64,000 bases of DNA from Pararhodobacter zhoushanensis (GCF_025949695.1 NZ_JAPDFL010000001.1:4157501-4221500); one strand, 5' to 3'. Numbered from the stretch's first letter, positions 55,326 through 64,000 are shown. The notes: generated by a model not told the origin, from the letters alone. Translations and numbers: made by a program.

Positions 55326-55838
55326 TTAGCGCGACACGACCGTGGTCGCGCGGCGGTTCAGATCCCAGCAGCGTTGCGCGGCGCAGGCCTCGACCGGACG
55401 CTCTTTGCCGTAGCTGACGGTGCGGATGCGGCCCGAGGACACGCCCTCGCCGATCAGGAACTGCTGCACGCGCGCAGCACGGCGGGCACCCAGCGCGATG
55501 TTATACTCGCGCGTACCGCGCTCGTCGGCGTGGCCTTCGATCAGGATCGCATAGGTCGGATAGCGGTTCAGCCAGGCGGCCTGAGTGCGCAGGACGGTGA
55601 CGCCCTCGGCGGTCAGGTCGCTGCTGTCCACGGTGAAGTGGACGGTGTCACCGATCGTCTGGTTGAAATACGCGATCGAGGTCGGATCGTTGGGATCCCC
55701 CAGCGCCGTCGACGAGATACCGCCAGCCCCGGCACCGCCATTGGTCAGGGGATCGTCATAGTCGCCGCCGCGAGGGTTGTTACACGCGGCCAATGCCAGT
55801 GCGGCGACGACCAGAATGGCCTTGGTCAGAATTTGCAT
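55326..55838 (-). CDS. pal: Peptidoglycan-associated lipoprotein Pal
   Basis: A 170-residue outer-membrane lipoprotein: lipobox LALAAC near residue 19, then an OmpA-C domain with VHFTVDSSDLTAEGVTVLRTQAAWLNRYP, ILIEGHADERGTREYNIALGARRAARV and ERPVEACAAQRCWDLNRRATTV. It ties the outer membrane to peptidoglycan and works with TolB during cell division. Downstream of tolB, 118 bases apart. The cpoB gene that often follows pal is not here. Confidence 0.96.
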   Translation of the reverse strand: MQILTKAILVVAALALAACNNPRGGDYDDPLTNGGAGAGGISSTALGDPNDPTSIAYFNQTIGDTVHFTVDSSDLTAEGVTVLRTQAAWLNRYPTYAILIEGHADERGTREYNIALGARRAARVQQFLIGEGVSSGRIRTVSYGKERPVEACAAQRCWDLNRRATTVVSR

Positions 55839-55956
55839 CGTTTTCAGTCCTTGTTGTTCGGTCCTGCCCGACGCGCATCATAACAGATGCCGCGTCGCGG
55901 GGGAATCGGGCGGTGTTCACGGTACGCGGCGCACCGCGTGGGTTATGGGTTCAAAC

Positions 55957-57279
55957 TTATGGCAGCAGGGGCGACCAGCTCGGGTCCGAGGCAGGCCCCG
56001 GCGTCGGCACCCGGCGCAGGTTGCGCCCGGTGATATCGACCGACATCAGCACCGGGTTGTTCCCGGCCTCTTCGCGCGCGAACATGATGACACGACCGTT
56101 TGGCGACCATGTCGGGCCCTCGTCCAGGAAGCTCTGGGTCAGGATCCGCTCGTTCGAACCATCGGTGCGCATCACGCCGATGTGGAAGCGCCCGTTGAGC
56201 TGCTTGGTAAACGCGATCAGATCGCCGCGCGGCGACCACACGGGTGTGGAATAGCGCCCCTGACCCTGGCTGATGCGGTTCTGCCCGCCGCCCTGCAAGC
56301 CCATGATATAAAGCTGCGACGCGCCGGTGCGGTCGCTTTCGAACACCACCTGCTGCCCGTCCGGCGAGAAGCTGGGCGCGGTGTCGATGGCATCGGTCTG
56401 CGTCAGCTGCCAGCGCTGGCCGCTGGCAAGGTTGAGCATGTAAAGGTCGGTCCGCCCGTCGACGGACAGCGAATAGACCACCGAGCCACCATCGGGCGAG
56501 AAACGCGGCGCGAAGGTCATTTCGCCCGGCTGATCGCCGAGCACCTGCCGACGGCGCGACGCGACATCCATCAGATAGATGCGCGGAAAGCCGGTCTCGT
56601 AGCTGGTGAACAGGATGCGGTCGCCGGTCGGCGAGAAGCGCGGCGCAAAGGTCAGCGACGTGCCGTCGGTCAGGTACTGCGTGTTCTCGCCGTCCTGATC
56701 CATGATCGCCACCTGCTTGCGCCGGTTGGTCGCCGGGCCGCTTTCGGCGATGAACACCACCTGACTGTCGAAATAGCCGGTCTCGCCGGTCAGGCGCATA
56801 TAGACCTGATCCGACACCCGGTGCGCCATGCGCCGCCACGCATCGGTGCGCCCGTCCAGTTGCAGACCGTCGCCCAGCTGCTGGCCACTGACCACGTCGA
56901 ACAGGCGGAACTTCACCGTGATCGTCGGCCCGTTCACCCGCACCGCGCCGGTGATCAGGGCGCGGGCGTTGATCGCGCGCCAATCGGCAAACTGCACCGG
57001 GCTGTCAAAGCTGGTGATCCGCCCGACATGCGCGGTCGGCGGGATTTCCCGCAGCAGGCCGGTGCCGCTGAGGTTGTTGGCGATCACCCGTGCGATCCCG
57101 GCGGTGTATTGCCCGCCCGCCGCGTTTTCGGCGACGAAATCGGGGATGGCAAAGGGCACCGGCTCGATCACGCCTTCGGTAATCTCGATGCGCAGGGGCG
57201 TCTGTGCCCGCGCAATGCCGGGGGCTACCGCGAAACCGGCCAGAAGTCCAAGCACGGGGCGGCGGGAAAATTGGGTCAT
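55957..57279 (-). CDS. tolB: Tol-Pal system protein TolB
   Basis: A 440-residue periplasmic protein: signal peptide ([16 protein letters not shown]), an N-terminal domain ([24 protein letters not shown]) and a six-bladed beta-propeller with repeated [11 protein letters not shown] / [23 protein letters not shown] / [13 protein letters not shown] segments. It links TolA and Pal. The ATG overlaps the tolA stop (ATGA). The start at 57279 is supported by that overlap and by the signal peptide. Confidence 0.96.
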   Translation of the reverse strand: MTQFSRRPVLGLLAGFAVAPGIARAQTPLRIEITEGVIEPVPFAIPDFVAENAAGGQYTAGIARVIANNLSGTGLLREIPPTAHVGRITSFDSPVQFADWRAINARALITGAVRVNGPTITVKFRLFDVVSGQQLGDGLQLDGRTDAWRRMAHRVSDQVYMRLTGETGYFDSQVVFIAESGPATNRRKQVAIMDQDGENTQYLTDGTSLTFAPRFSPTGDRILFTSYETGFPRIYLMDVASRRRQVLGDQPGEMTFAPRFSPDGGSVVYSLSVDGRTDLYMLNLASGQRWQLTQTDAIDTAPSFSPDGQQVVFESDRTGASQLYIMGLQGGGQNRISQGQGRYSTPVWSPRGDLIAFTKQLNGRFHIGVMRTDGSNERILTQSFLDEGPTWSPNGRVIMFAREEAGNNPVLMSVDITGRNLRRVPTPGPASDPSWSPLLP

Positions 57280-58478
57280 CGTGTACTCATCCGTGCTGGG
57301 TTGAACGTGATTTCGACCAGTCGCCACTGATCATAAAGGTCCTGAGGCAATCCATAGCCATTGATACCACATTGAACGATGGCCTGTCGCCCGGCGTCAA
57401 ACGCCGCGCGCACAGCGCCGATCGAGCCGCCCGATGCCTCGACCTCGCGGATCGAGGATTCGACGGGGCGGCCGTCGGGCGTCATTTCAAACGCGATGGT
57501 GATCACCACGTTCAGCGCCTCGGTCGACAGGATGCCGACGTTCCAGCAGGCCTCGATATTGAGGCGCAGCATATCGGCATCGGCCTGACTGAGCGTGGCG
57601 GTGGGCTCATCCAGAGCCGAGCCGAGCGCCTGCGCCAAAGCATCCTCGATTGCCCCCGAGATGGGGCTTTCGGTCGGTTCTTCGGTCGCTGGTGTCGGGA
57701 TCGGCGTGCTGTCGGCCGGCGGCGTCGGGGTGGGTGTGGGCGTCGGTGTGGGCGCAGGCGTGGGCGTCGGAGCGGGCGCCGCGGCGACCTGTTCTGCGCG
57801 TGTCGGGCGCTGACGCGGACGCATGCTGACCTCAGGCGCGGTCGCCGTGCGGCGCACCGGCTCGGTCTCGCTGATATCGGTCGCCTCGGTCACCGTCTCG
57901 GTCGCGGCGGCCTCGCGTTGCGTGGCCTCCTGCGCTTCGGGGGCGATCACCGTCGCCGTCGCATCGGGCACCACCGCTGCGCGGTCCTGCGGCGCAATGG
58001 CGACGTCGGGCTGCGGCGTTGGCGCGGCCTCGGGCGCGACGCGCTCGGCCGGGCGCTGAACGGGGCGCAGGCTGGAATCGGGTGTGGTCTGCGGCGCGAT
58101 CACCGCGGCTTGCGGCGGCTCGGGCACCGGCACCGGCTCGGGCGCGGGGGCCGGCGCAGGCGTCGGCGCCGGGATCGGCGCAGGCGGGACCACCGGCGCG
58201 GGCGGCTCGATGGGCGCGGGCGTCGGGATCGGCGTGGGAGCCGGGGCCGGGGCCGGTTCGGGCGTCGGCGTGGGGGCTGGCGGGGCCGCGGGCGCAAGCT
58301 GCGACAGCTCGGCAAATTCCTGCGCCGACACGATCGAGACCTCGGTCACGTCGGGCATCATCGGCTCATCCGGGGCGCCGAAAAGATCAAACACCAGAAT
58401 CCACAGGATCAGCCCGCCATGCAGCAGGGCCGAGACCTTGTGTCCCGTGTTCATATGTACCTGTGCAAAGGCAGCCAT
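57276..58478 (-). CDS. tolA: Tol-Pal energy transducer TolA-like protein
   Basis: A 400-residue protein. One N-terminal membrane helix ([18 protein letters not shown], about residues 17-34) is followed by a long region dominated by Pro, Ala and Glu ([15 protein letters not shown] and PTPTPTPT runs). A small C-terminal TonB/TolA-like domain contains [24 protein letters not shown]. The middle differs from the Lys/Ala helix of enterobacterial TolA, being an extended proline spacer. It transmits the proton-driven motion of TolQR to TolB/Pal. It follows tolR by 6 bases. Confidence 0.9.
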   Translation of the reverse strand: MAAFAQVHMNTGHKVSALLHGGLILWILVFDLFGAPDEPMMPDVTEVSIVSAQEFAELSQLAPAAPPAPTPTPEPAPAPAPTPIPTPAPIEPPAPVVPPAPIPAPTPAPAPAPEPVPVPEPPQAAVIAPQTTPDSSLRPVQRPAERVAPEAAPTPQPDVAIAPQDRAAVVPDATATVIAPEAQEATQREAAATETVTEATDISETEPVRRTATAPEVSMRPRQRPTRAEQVAAAPAPTPTPAPTPTPTPTPTPPADSTPIPTPATEEPTESPISGAIEDALAQALGSALDEPTATLSQADADMLRLNIEACWNVGILSTEALNVVITIAFEMTPDGRPVESSIREVEASGGSIGAVRAAFDAGRQAIVQCGINGYGLPQDLYDQWRLVEITFNPARMSTR

Positions 58479-58484
58479 GTGCGC

Positions 58485-58961
58485 TTACTGACCCGACTGG
58501 GCCCCAAAGGAGGGCCCGCCGGTTTCGGTGACCAGGCCGATATTGTGGAACCCACCGGCATTGAGCGCGCCCATGACCTGCACAACCCGCGCGTAGGGGA
58601 TCGACCCGTCGGCGCGCAGGAACACGCGGTCATCCGCCCGCTCGGCGGCAATCGCCTGCAAGCGCGGTAGCAGATCGCCCTCGGCCACATCGGTGGTCAT
58701 CAGCGCGATGGAGCCATCAGCCCCCAGCGTGATCGACAGCGGCTCTTCTTGCTGCGCGGGCAACGCGCCCGCCGCCGTGCGCGGCAGCTCGACCGGGACG
58801 CCGACCACCAGCATGGGCGCGGCGACCATGAAGATCACCAGCAGCACCAGCATCACGTCAACCATTGGCGTGACGTTGATCTCGGCCATCTTGGCCGCGT
58901 GACCGCGACGCCGACGGCGGGTGCCCGACCCGCTCTGTTTGCGAATGGCTTGCGCACCCAT
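58485..58961 (-). CDS. tolR: Tol-Pal system protein TolR
   Basis: A 158-residue ExbD/TolR protein: one membrane helix MAEINVTPMVDVMLVLLVIFMVAAPMLV, with the proton-path Asp in PMVDVMLVL, then a periplasmic domain (VGVPVELPRTAAGAL, ISITLGADGSI-like segment, RVVQVMGALNAGGFHNIGLV). Three bases after tolQ. With TolQ it makes the proton channel. Confidence 0.95.
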   Translation of the reverse strand: MGAQAIRKQSGSGTRRRRRGHAAKMAEINVTPMVDVMLVLLVIFMVAAPMLVVGVPVELPRTAAGALPAQQEEPLSITLGADGSIALMTTDVAEGDLLPRLQAIAAERADDRVFLRADGSIPYARVVQVMGALNAGGFHNIGLVTETGGPSFGAQSGQ

Positions 58962-58964
58962 GGC

Positions 58965-59660
58965 TCAGGAATCCAGATTGCGCGACAAAAGCGTGCCGAA
59001 TTCGTCCGCGAACTGCTCATAGCCCGAGGCAATGGTGTCGCTGTCATCGGAAAGCTTGTTGTAGAAGATCGTGGCGGGGATAGCGGCCAGCAGGCCCAGA
59101 CCGGTGGCCAACAGCGCCTCGGCGATGCCCGGCGCCACAACGGCAAGGTTGGTCGATTGCGCCAGCGCGATTTCCTCGAACGCGGTCTTGATGCCCCAGA
59201 CGGTGCCGAACAGACCCACGAACGGGCTGGCCGAGCCGACCGAGGCCAGGAAGGTCAGGTTGCTGTTGAGCACCCGCGCCTCGCGGTCGATGGCCACATC
59301 CATGGACCGGTCGATGCGCTGCGCCGCGCCGGGGATCATCGCGCCGTCCGAGCGATGCGAGCGCTGCCACTCGGCCATACCGGCGGCAAAGATGCGCTCG
59401 GGGCCGCCGGCGGGGTTGGGGCCAACGCGGGAATACAGCGCATCCAGCGGCTCACCCGACCAGAAGGTCGCATCAAAGGCAGCGGCCTGCGCGCGGGCGC
59501 GGCGGAAGACCAGATGCTTCTGGACGATAATCGCCCATGACCAGAACGAGGCGACGATCAACAGGATCATCACCAGCTTCACAGTAAACGTGGCACGCAG
59601 GAAAAGCGCGACCAGCGAAAAGTCGATGTCACTGGCCTGTGCCAGGGTGGCGGTATCCAT
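58965..59660 (-). CDS. tolQ: Tol-Pal system protein TolQ
   Basis: A 231-residue ExbB/TolQ membrane protein: first helix FTVKLVMILLIVASFWSWAII, then the pair of helices FLASVGSASPFVGLFGTVWGIKTAFEEIALAQ and VVAPGIAEALLATGLGLLAAIPATIFYNKL. It forms the channel core around TolR. The start at 59660 is the family N-terminus; an in-frame extension to 59864 has no family likeness. It lies about 100 bases after ybgC. Confidence 0.96.
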   Translation of the reverse strand: MDTATLAQASDIDFSLVALFLRATFTVKLVMILLIVASFWSWAIIVQKHLVFRRARAQAAAFDATFWSGEPLDALYSRVGPNPAGGPERIFAAGMAEWQRSHRSDGAMIPGAAQRIDRSMDVAIDREARVLNSNLTFLASVGSASPFVGLFGTVWGIKTAFEEIALAQSTNLAVVAPGIAEALLATGLGLLAAIPATIFYNKLSDDSDTIASGYEQFADEFGTLLSRNLDS

Positions 59661-59761
59661 GCCTTCAGTCCTGCTCGTTCTGGGGGCGCCGTTCGGACGG
59701 CCCTCGTTTGCGCTGATTCTAGCGCGTTTCGCGGGCAAACGCCAATGACAGCACGCGAATG

Positions 59762-60151
59762 TTACGCGTTTTCGCCGATCGTGCGCAGCGCGGGCGGCAA
59801 ACGACGCGGCTTGCCGTCGGTTGTGATGCACACGATGGTCACCTTGGCCTGAAAAAGGCAGCAATCGCCCAGCAAAACCTGCTGATCCAGCACCAGCCGG
59901 GCCGAGCTGACCGACAGCGGGCGGGTGGTGATCACGAGCCGGTCATCCAGCCGGGCGGGCGCGCGGAAGTCGGCTTCGATCCGGTGGACGACAAAGATCG
60001 TCCCGGCAGCGCGCATGGCGTTCTGATCGATGCCCAGCCCGCCGACCCAGTCAGTGCGGGCGCGGTCGATGAACCGCAGGTAGTTCGCGTGATAGACGAT
60101 CCCGCCGAGATCGGTCTCGTCGTAGTAAATGGTCACCGGAAAGCTATGCAT
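59762..60151 (-). CDS. ybgC: YbgC-family acyl-CoA thioesterase
   Basis: A 129-residue hotdog thioesterase. HSFPVTIYYDETDLGGIVYHANYLRFIDRARTDWV has the catalytic Asp (DETDLGGIVYH), and VVHRIEADFRAPARLDDRL follows. It acts on short acyl-CoAs and is the standard first gene of tol-pal operons. I chose 60151 because it gives the common N-terminus; ATG 60178 in frame is the alternative. Confidence 0.93.
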   Translation of the reverse strand: MHSFPVTIYYDETDLGGIVYHANYLRFIDRARTDWVGGLGIDQNAMRAAGTIFVVHRIEADFRAPARLDDRLVITTRPLSVSSARLVLDQQVLLGDCCLFQAKVTIVCITTDGKPRRLPPALRTIGENA

Positions 60152-60178
60152 TGGCCTGATCTTCTGAAGCCCCGCCAT

Positions 60179-60803
60179 GTTCGCCAAGGCTCAGGCGTGG
60201 CGGGGAGCAGGTGTCCGAAGGGGGTACGTCGAGGCCCTGGCAGCCTGGAAATGGCATTCGTTACGAAACAGTCTGCAGGAAAGGACCAGATTGACTCAGG
60301 GTCAACCCCCAATTGTGCCGGGCCGACGGAGACACGCATTCAGGTGGGAGCATCCGGCCAAAGAGAGGGTGTCCCACGATGGGACATTTTGTGAGGCCAG
60401 GGAGATCAGAGACTTAGCAGGCGCGTTTAGGGAGTTGTTAGGGATTTGGGGATCCCGGAGCGGCGCGTCATGACCGACCAAACCCCTGAACCCGGCTGCT
60501 GGCGGCCAGCCGGACACTTTCGGGCCTGAACGGACGTCCGATCGCCCAACCGCTGCCGCAGTGTCGCGGCCCAAAGCCCGCCCGCCAGCGACGACGCCTG
60601 CAGCGCCATCTGTCTGACGGACGCCAAGGAAGCCACACAGCGGCGCCGTTTCGTGCAAGCGCCCGCTCAAACCCCCTTCAGACCCATTGACGAGAGCAAG
60701 CCGCGCTCCGCTCGGCAGACTGCTGCGAATCGCCTCCGAAACGCAGAAAACCCTCGCAGAAAGCCTCTTTTCAACCGACAATGAATGCGCATAAACCTAT
60801 GCG
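60179..60803. other. Long intergenic region without a convincing gene
   Basis: About 620 bases between ybgC and the HWE kinase. There is a hairpin TGTCCCA-cga-TGGGACA followed by TTTT at 60370-60390 (plus-strand terminator-like). Short frames on both strands show no family pattern. The 3' part (60700-60803) becomes less GC-rich and should contain the kinase promoter. Confidence 0.5.
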
Positions 60804-60827
60804 TTGTCCCAAGAAAGGTCCGGAAAA

Positions 60828-61892
60828 ATGTCGCACGACCTTCGCCCTTCTGAACTGTCGTTGCCGGCAATCGGAAGCGGCTTGATGGCGCGTCATATCT
60901 CTTCGTTCGACTGGAGCAACACACCGCTCGGCCGCCTTGAGACCTGGCCGGTGTCCTTGCTGTCAGCCGTGCGAATAATGCTTGGCCAACAGCATGCGTC
61001 GTGCATTTTCTGGGGTTCGGACCTGACGATGCTTTACAACGACGCCTATGCTCCCATCCTCGGGGCGCGACAGGCTGAGGCGCTGGGCGCGCCTGCCAAA
61101 GATGTCTGGCCCGAAATCTGGACGGAGATCGCGTCCTTCATCGAAAAGGCACTGGCTGGGGAAGGCATATTCTTCCGGGAACTTCCGCTGACCATGACGC
61201 GGAATGGCTACGACGAGCAGACGTACTGGACATTTTCCTACAGCCCGCTTTACGACGATGACGGCATTATCCGCGGGATGATCAATGTTGCGGTCGACGA
61301 AACGCCAAGTGTCGAGGCACGGGCGCTTCAGGACGCCATGCGGTCCGAGCTGTCGCATCGCATGAAGAACATGCTTGCGGTCACCTCTGCTGTCGTCTCT
61401 TCCAGCCTGCGCGCTTCGCCGGACCTGGAGCACGCGCGCGAGACCGTGACGGCCCGGATCAGGGCCCTTGGACAGGCCCAGCAATTGCTGCAGGCGGACG
61501 TGGCGATTGACATCACCGAGGTGATCAATCGTTCTCTGGCAGCGCATCTGGATCGCGACGACCGGCTCTCTTTGCAAGGTCCGCCGATTATTCTGGCACC
61601 GGATCAAGCCCTTGGTCTGTCGCTGATCCTGTTCGAACTGGCGACCAACGCCCTCAAATATGGTGCCCTGTCCGCGCAGGAAGGGCGTGTCAGCATTTGC
61701 TGGACGCGTGCGGACGACGGAGATTTCACCCTCGATTGGACCGAGAGCGGCGGACCGACCGTCAGCCCGCCGTCGTCACGCGGGTTCGGCTCTCAACTGC
61801 TGCATCAGGTTGGGCCCGGCTATTTCTTTGGCACCGGGGACATCGAATACAATCCTGAAGGCGTGACCTATCGCCTGCTCGGCAGGGTTTAA
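60828..61892 (+). CDS. PAS-containing HWE-family sensor histidine kinase
   Basis: A 354-residue soluble kinase. The PAS-like N-terminal domain (FWGSDLTMLYNDAYAPILGARQ, YSPLYDDDGIIRGMINVAVDET) precedes the HWE core: phospho-acceptor H177 in ELSHRMKNMLAV, N box E270/N274 in LFELATNALKYG, and the WxE motif in LDWTESGGP. No membrane helix, so it senses a cytoplasmic cue such as light, redox or a ligand. The start at 60828 follows AAGAAAGG. No response regulator is encoded next to it; it is an orphan, perhaps of the general stress response. Confidence 0.9.
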   Translation: MSHDLRPSELSLPAIGSGLMARHISSFDWSNTPLGRLETWPVSLLSAVRIMLGQQHASCIFWGSDLTMLYNDAYAPILGARQAEALGAPAKDVWPEIWTEIASFIEKALAGEGIFFRELPLTMTRNGYDEQTYWTFSYSPLYDDDGIIRGMINVAVDETPSVEARALQDAMRSELSHRMKNMLAVTSAVVSSSLRASPDLEHARETVTARIRALGQAQQLLQADVAIDITEVINRSLAAHLDRDDRLSLQGPPIILAPDQALGLSLILFELATNALKYGALSAQEGRVSICWTRADDGDFTLDWTESGGPTVSPPSSRGFGSQLLHQVGPGYFFGTGDIEYNPEGVTYRLLGRV

Positions 61893-62068
61893 GGCCCGCG
61901 CGGCAGAACGAAGTAACGCCTCACGGGGGGCCTTTGGTCATCCTCGCGCTTTTGGATGAACCGCTTCGGCCTCAGGTCTTCAGTCCCGCGCCTTGCAGAT
62001 CTTTGTGACTGCCGCGCTTAACTGGCGCGCTTGACTGGCGCACACCATCGCGCAAAGACATGAGGACA

Positions 62069-62090
62069 GGCGGGGCGCGCGCGCCCCGCC
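62069..62090 (-). terminator. GC hairpin after the repeat-protein gene
   Basis: GGCGGGGCGCG-CGCGCCCCGCC, a perfect palindrome 8 bases past the stop at 62098. No T-run follows on the minus strand beyond tgtcc, so termination strength is uncertain. The rest of 61893-62097 holds no gene. Confidence 0.5.
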
Positions 62091-62097
62091 CGGTGTG

Positions 62098-62709
62098 TCA
62101 GCGGCCAAGGCCGATCCCGACACCGTCCCCGTTCACGGAAACGCCGAGCCCGTCCGCGCCGCCGACGCCCACATTGATGCCGCCGCCGTTGTTGCTGCCA
62201 GCACCGGTTCCGCCGCCACCGACATCGACGTTGATGCCGCCCTGATTGCCCGAAGCGGCGTTTTCGCCGACGCCGACGTTCAGACCGCCTTCATTGCCGG
62301 ACGCAGCATTGTCGCCGATACCAGCGTTGACGCCCCCGTCATTGCCAGAGGCCGCGCTTGTGCCGACGCCTGCATTGATGCCGCCATCATTGCCGGTCGC
62401 AGCTGCGGCACCCGCGCCGATATTCACGCCGTCGCCGCCAATATCCACGGCAAGACCACCTTCATCACCGCCTTCATCGGGGTCGGTCCCGGTGCCGCCG
62501 GGGTCAGTGCCCGATCCCGGCTGGCCGGGGGCGCGCCCGGCCTGATCGCCTGCGAACACCTGTTGGCAATCACCCGCGAGCACCAGCCGCAGTTGCGACG
62601 GAGTCAGGTTGCGGGCAGGTTGTTCGCAAAAGCTTTGGCTGAGCGCGGGCAGAGGGATGCTTGCACCGACGAGGGTCAAGGCGATGGCCATTCGATTACT
62701 GATATTCAT
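62098..62709 (-). CDS. Secreted glycine-rich protein with 16-residue repeats
   Basis: A 203-residue protein. Residues 1-25 form a signal peptide (TLVGASIPLPALSQ). A short N-terminal part with two cysteines (28 and 48; RNLTPSQLRLVLAGDCQQV) is followed by a Gly/Pro/Asp linker (59-84). Residues 93-156 are four 16-residue repeats of the form GG(I/V/L)N(A/V)G(V/I)G-x2-AASGN(D/E/Q), and two looser repeats end in DGVGIGLGR. Alternating small and aliphatic residues suggest a beta-solenoid or stacked amyloid-like fold. It is not an RTX repeat. I know no family; a surface or matrix role is inference. Confidence 0.8.
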   Translation of the reverse strand: MNISNRMAIALTLVGASIPLPALSQSFCEQPARNLTPSQLRLVLAGDCQQVFAGDQAGRAPGQPGSGTDPGGTGTDPDEGGDEGGLAVDIGGDGVNIGAGAAAATGNDGGINAGVGTSAASGNDGGVNAGIGDNAASGNEGGLNVGVGENAASGNQGGINVDVGGGGTGAGSNNGGGINVGVGGADGLGVSVNGDGVGIGLGR

Positions 62710-63467
62710 CGTTACTCTCCTGATCTGTGAATGGATGCGTCACAACTGCAACGCGACTGTTTACCAACCGGGGGGAGTGCTTGAAGGTTCCCGTGTCTGG
62801 ATCGGAAAACACCAAGTTTGACGAGTCAAAGCGACCTCTTTGGCAGTTTAAGGGGGCCGTCGCGGCGCTTGATTCTTGCACGCTCAAGGAGATCGCGAGC
62901 AGGGTCGATGCCGGCAGGGTCAGTCTCGCGCTCTGCGCGCCCGTACCGCGAAACGGACACCGCCGGCGCTTATTCAAAGCGCAGGGGGACTGGGCGGAGA
63001 GTGCGATCTCAACTTTCAGCCGAGTTGCAACACAATCGAGTGATTCCAATTCGCTAAGCGACGGGCAGGACGTCGCCGCTTGACGCCGGCCCTGACCTGA
63101 CGCGCCACAATGCGGCAGCATGGGGCGGGCTTGGCGGGCATGGTTGCCGCCAAGGCAAAAGATCCTCGTTGCGGGATAAAGGGTGTCCGTCAGGGACACC
63201 GCCGCGAGGTTGGCACGGCAAGAATAAATGGCACTGCGCAGCTACTCTGATTTTTTCAGGATCGGCGCGACTTAATTGTTTCCTATTTCAGTCTTTTAAG
63301 AAGGCAAAATCTTAATTGTTCCGCAAACGTAACTAGCACCCTGATCCCAGCCCCGCAAAATCCCGACGCCTTTTTAGAAGATACGGTGAATAAGCGGGCG
63401 GATTGGGGGCGTCATTTCGGGCACCGAAAGCCCAGGAATGAGAGAGCGAGAACGCTCAGCGTCCCGC
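62710..63467. other. Intergenic region without a convincing gene
   Basis: About 760 bases. A 118-codon frame at 62727-63083 (plus) has no family pattern and odd composition, so I do not call it. A hairpin GGTGTCC-N5-GGACACC lies at 63182-63200. From 63240 to 63330 the DNA is AT-rich, with CTTAATTGTT at 63271-63280 and again at 63311-63320. The first part may hold the promoter of the minus-strand repeat-protein gene. Confidence 0.5.
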
Positions 63468-64000
63468 TCACCCCACCCTCGCCGCCACCCTGAGCGCGTG
63501 CGACGCATCCGCCGCCACCCCCGGCATCACCCGGTCATAGCAAGCGCGGATCACCGAAACGAACTCGGGGCGCAGGACGGTAAGGCCGTTTGCGCGGGCA
63601 AAGGGAGAGTGGGTGCGCAGGGCCCCGTCAGCCCAGAGCAGGATCACCTGCACCGCCTGCATCAACGCCAGATCGGCGGCGGGGATGTCGGCCATCGCGT
63701 CGTCCATGCGGATAAAGACGAAGGCGGCTTTGATGGTGCCCTCAGGGTCAAAGCGGAAGGCGCGGTACTGCGTGGCGTTTTGCGCCTTGAGCCGGGGCAC
63801 CAGCGTGCCCAGCCCCTCGACCAGTTTGTCGAGATCGGGCACGGCCAGCAACTCGTCCCAGTCGCGAAAGAAGAACACCATCAGATTGGCGCCCAGTTCG
63901 GGGTCGTGTTCGGCCATCTTGTGACCCGACATGCCGACGACGGCCTCGATGGCGCCTTTGACCACGGGCAGCGTGGCGTCATCGGTGCCAAAGACGATGG
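63468..64000 (-). CDS. Unknown protein, 5' end beyond the window
   Basis: The frame is open to the window edge (177 codons seen), so the start is outside; a GTG at 63965 is internal. It reads IVFGTDDATLPVVKGAIEAVVGMSGHKMAEHDPELGANLMVFFFRDW-type sequence, then VPDLDKLVEGLGTLVPRLKAQNATQYRAFRFDPEG and, near the end, LMQAVQVILLWADGAL. It appears soluble and mixed alpha/beta. I do not recognise a named family. Codon use is like the neighbours. Confidence 0.65.
   Translation of the reverse strand, partial: IVFGTDDATLPVVKGAIEAVVGMSGHKMAEHDPELGANLMVFFFRDWDELLAVPDLDKLVEGLGTLVPRLKAQNATQYRAFRFDPEGTIKAAFVFIRMDDAMADIPAADLALMQAVQVILLWADGALRTHSPFARANGLTVLRPEFVSVIRACYDRVMPGVAADASHALRVAARVG

Noticed and set aside
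60302..60781. A possible 159-codon gene on the minus strand between ybgC and the HWE kinase
   Set aside because: Low-complexity Gly/Arg/Ala content and no start signal; another open frame covers part of the same DNA on the plus strand.
62098..62400. A CRISPR-like or minisatellite DNA array
   Set aside because: The 48-base periodicity is the coding repeat of the secreted protein; the repeats lack unique spacers and keep the reading frame.
62727..63083. A possible 118-codon gene on the plus strand
   Set aside because: No family pattern, no clear ribosome-binding site, Arg/Ser-rich composition unlike the neighbours, and it would begin in the promoter region of the divergent repeat-protein gene.

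Overview
The window is chromosomal DNA from a GC-rich alphaproteobacterium. Gene content and order fit the Rhodobacterales (Rhodobacteraceae/Paracoccaceae): DUF2948 beside hisD, a tolQRAB-pal/tilS/ftsH block, a tad pilus locus with very small Flp pilins, a PuuD-type membrane urate oxidase, an HWE-type sensor kinase and a folD/chorismate mutase/folD/fhs block. The genus cannot be fixed from the sequence alone. No prophage, transposase, CRISPR array or rRNA was seen; one tRNA gene (tRNA-Thr, GGT anticodon) is present.

Layout. 1-1.8 kb: end of a FecCD-type iron/cobalamin ABC importer and a DMT exporter. 2.1-4.5 kb: tRNA-Thr, two small proteins and hisD. 4.7-8.5 kb: a MarR regulator divergent from a four-gene operon (atypical metallo-beta-lactamase-fold protein, DinB, FAD monooxygenase, DUF2783). 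8.7-11.6 kb: sulfotransferase-like protein, mazG, M20 amidohydrolase. 11.9-22.2 kb: purine/urate catabolism (8-oxoguanine deaminase, NCS2 permease, allA, allE, a puuE-uraD fusion, hiuH, a LysR regulator, puuD) with two inserted genes (phosphoesterase, DAGK-like lipid kinase). 22.4-32.7 kb: housekeeping genes (recO, purD, xseA, tauE, sufE, a 5'-nucleotidase, DUF952, pyrD, arsC, a lytic transglycosylase). 33.0-45.9 kb: the tad locus (two flp genes plus a remnant, cpaB, cpaC, ompA-like, cpaE, cpaF, tadB, tadC, two TPR lipoproteins, prepilin peptidase, AAA ATPase). 46-51.9 kb: thioesterase, ArsR/SRPBCC pair, folD-chorismate mutase-folD-fhs, MOSC. 52-60.2 kb: ftsH, tilS, pal-tolBARQ-ybgC on the minus strand. 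60.8-64 kb: an orphan HWE kinase, a secreted protein with 16-residue repeats, and a partial unknown gene.

Two things stand out beyond gene content. First, a family of structured intergenic elements (four full, two half copies) with covarying hairpins: all four full copies sit between convergent genes, and their loops carry sequences close to TTAA-N7-TTAA. Second, six genes are interrupted by single frameshifts. Three are at short G/C runs, as expected of homopolymer under-calling. The other three, all in the tad locus, share the same heptamer GATCTCG where an Asp-Ser codon pair (GACTCG or GATTCG, each containing a GANTC site) would restore the frame. This looks more like a systematic read error at methylated CcrM sites than six real mutations, but that is an inference.
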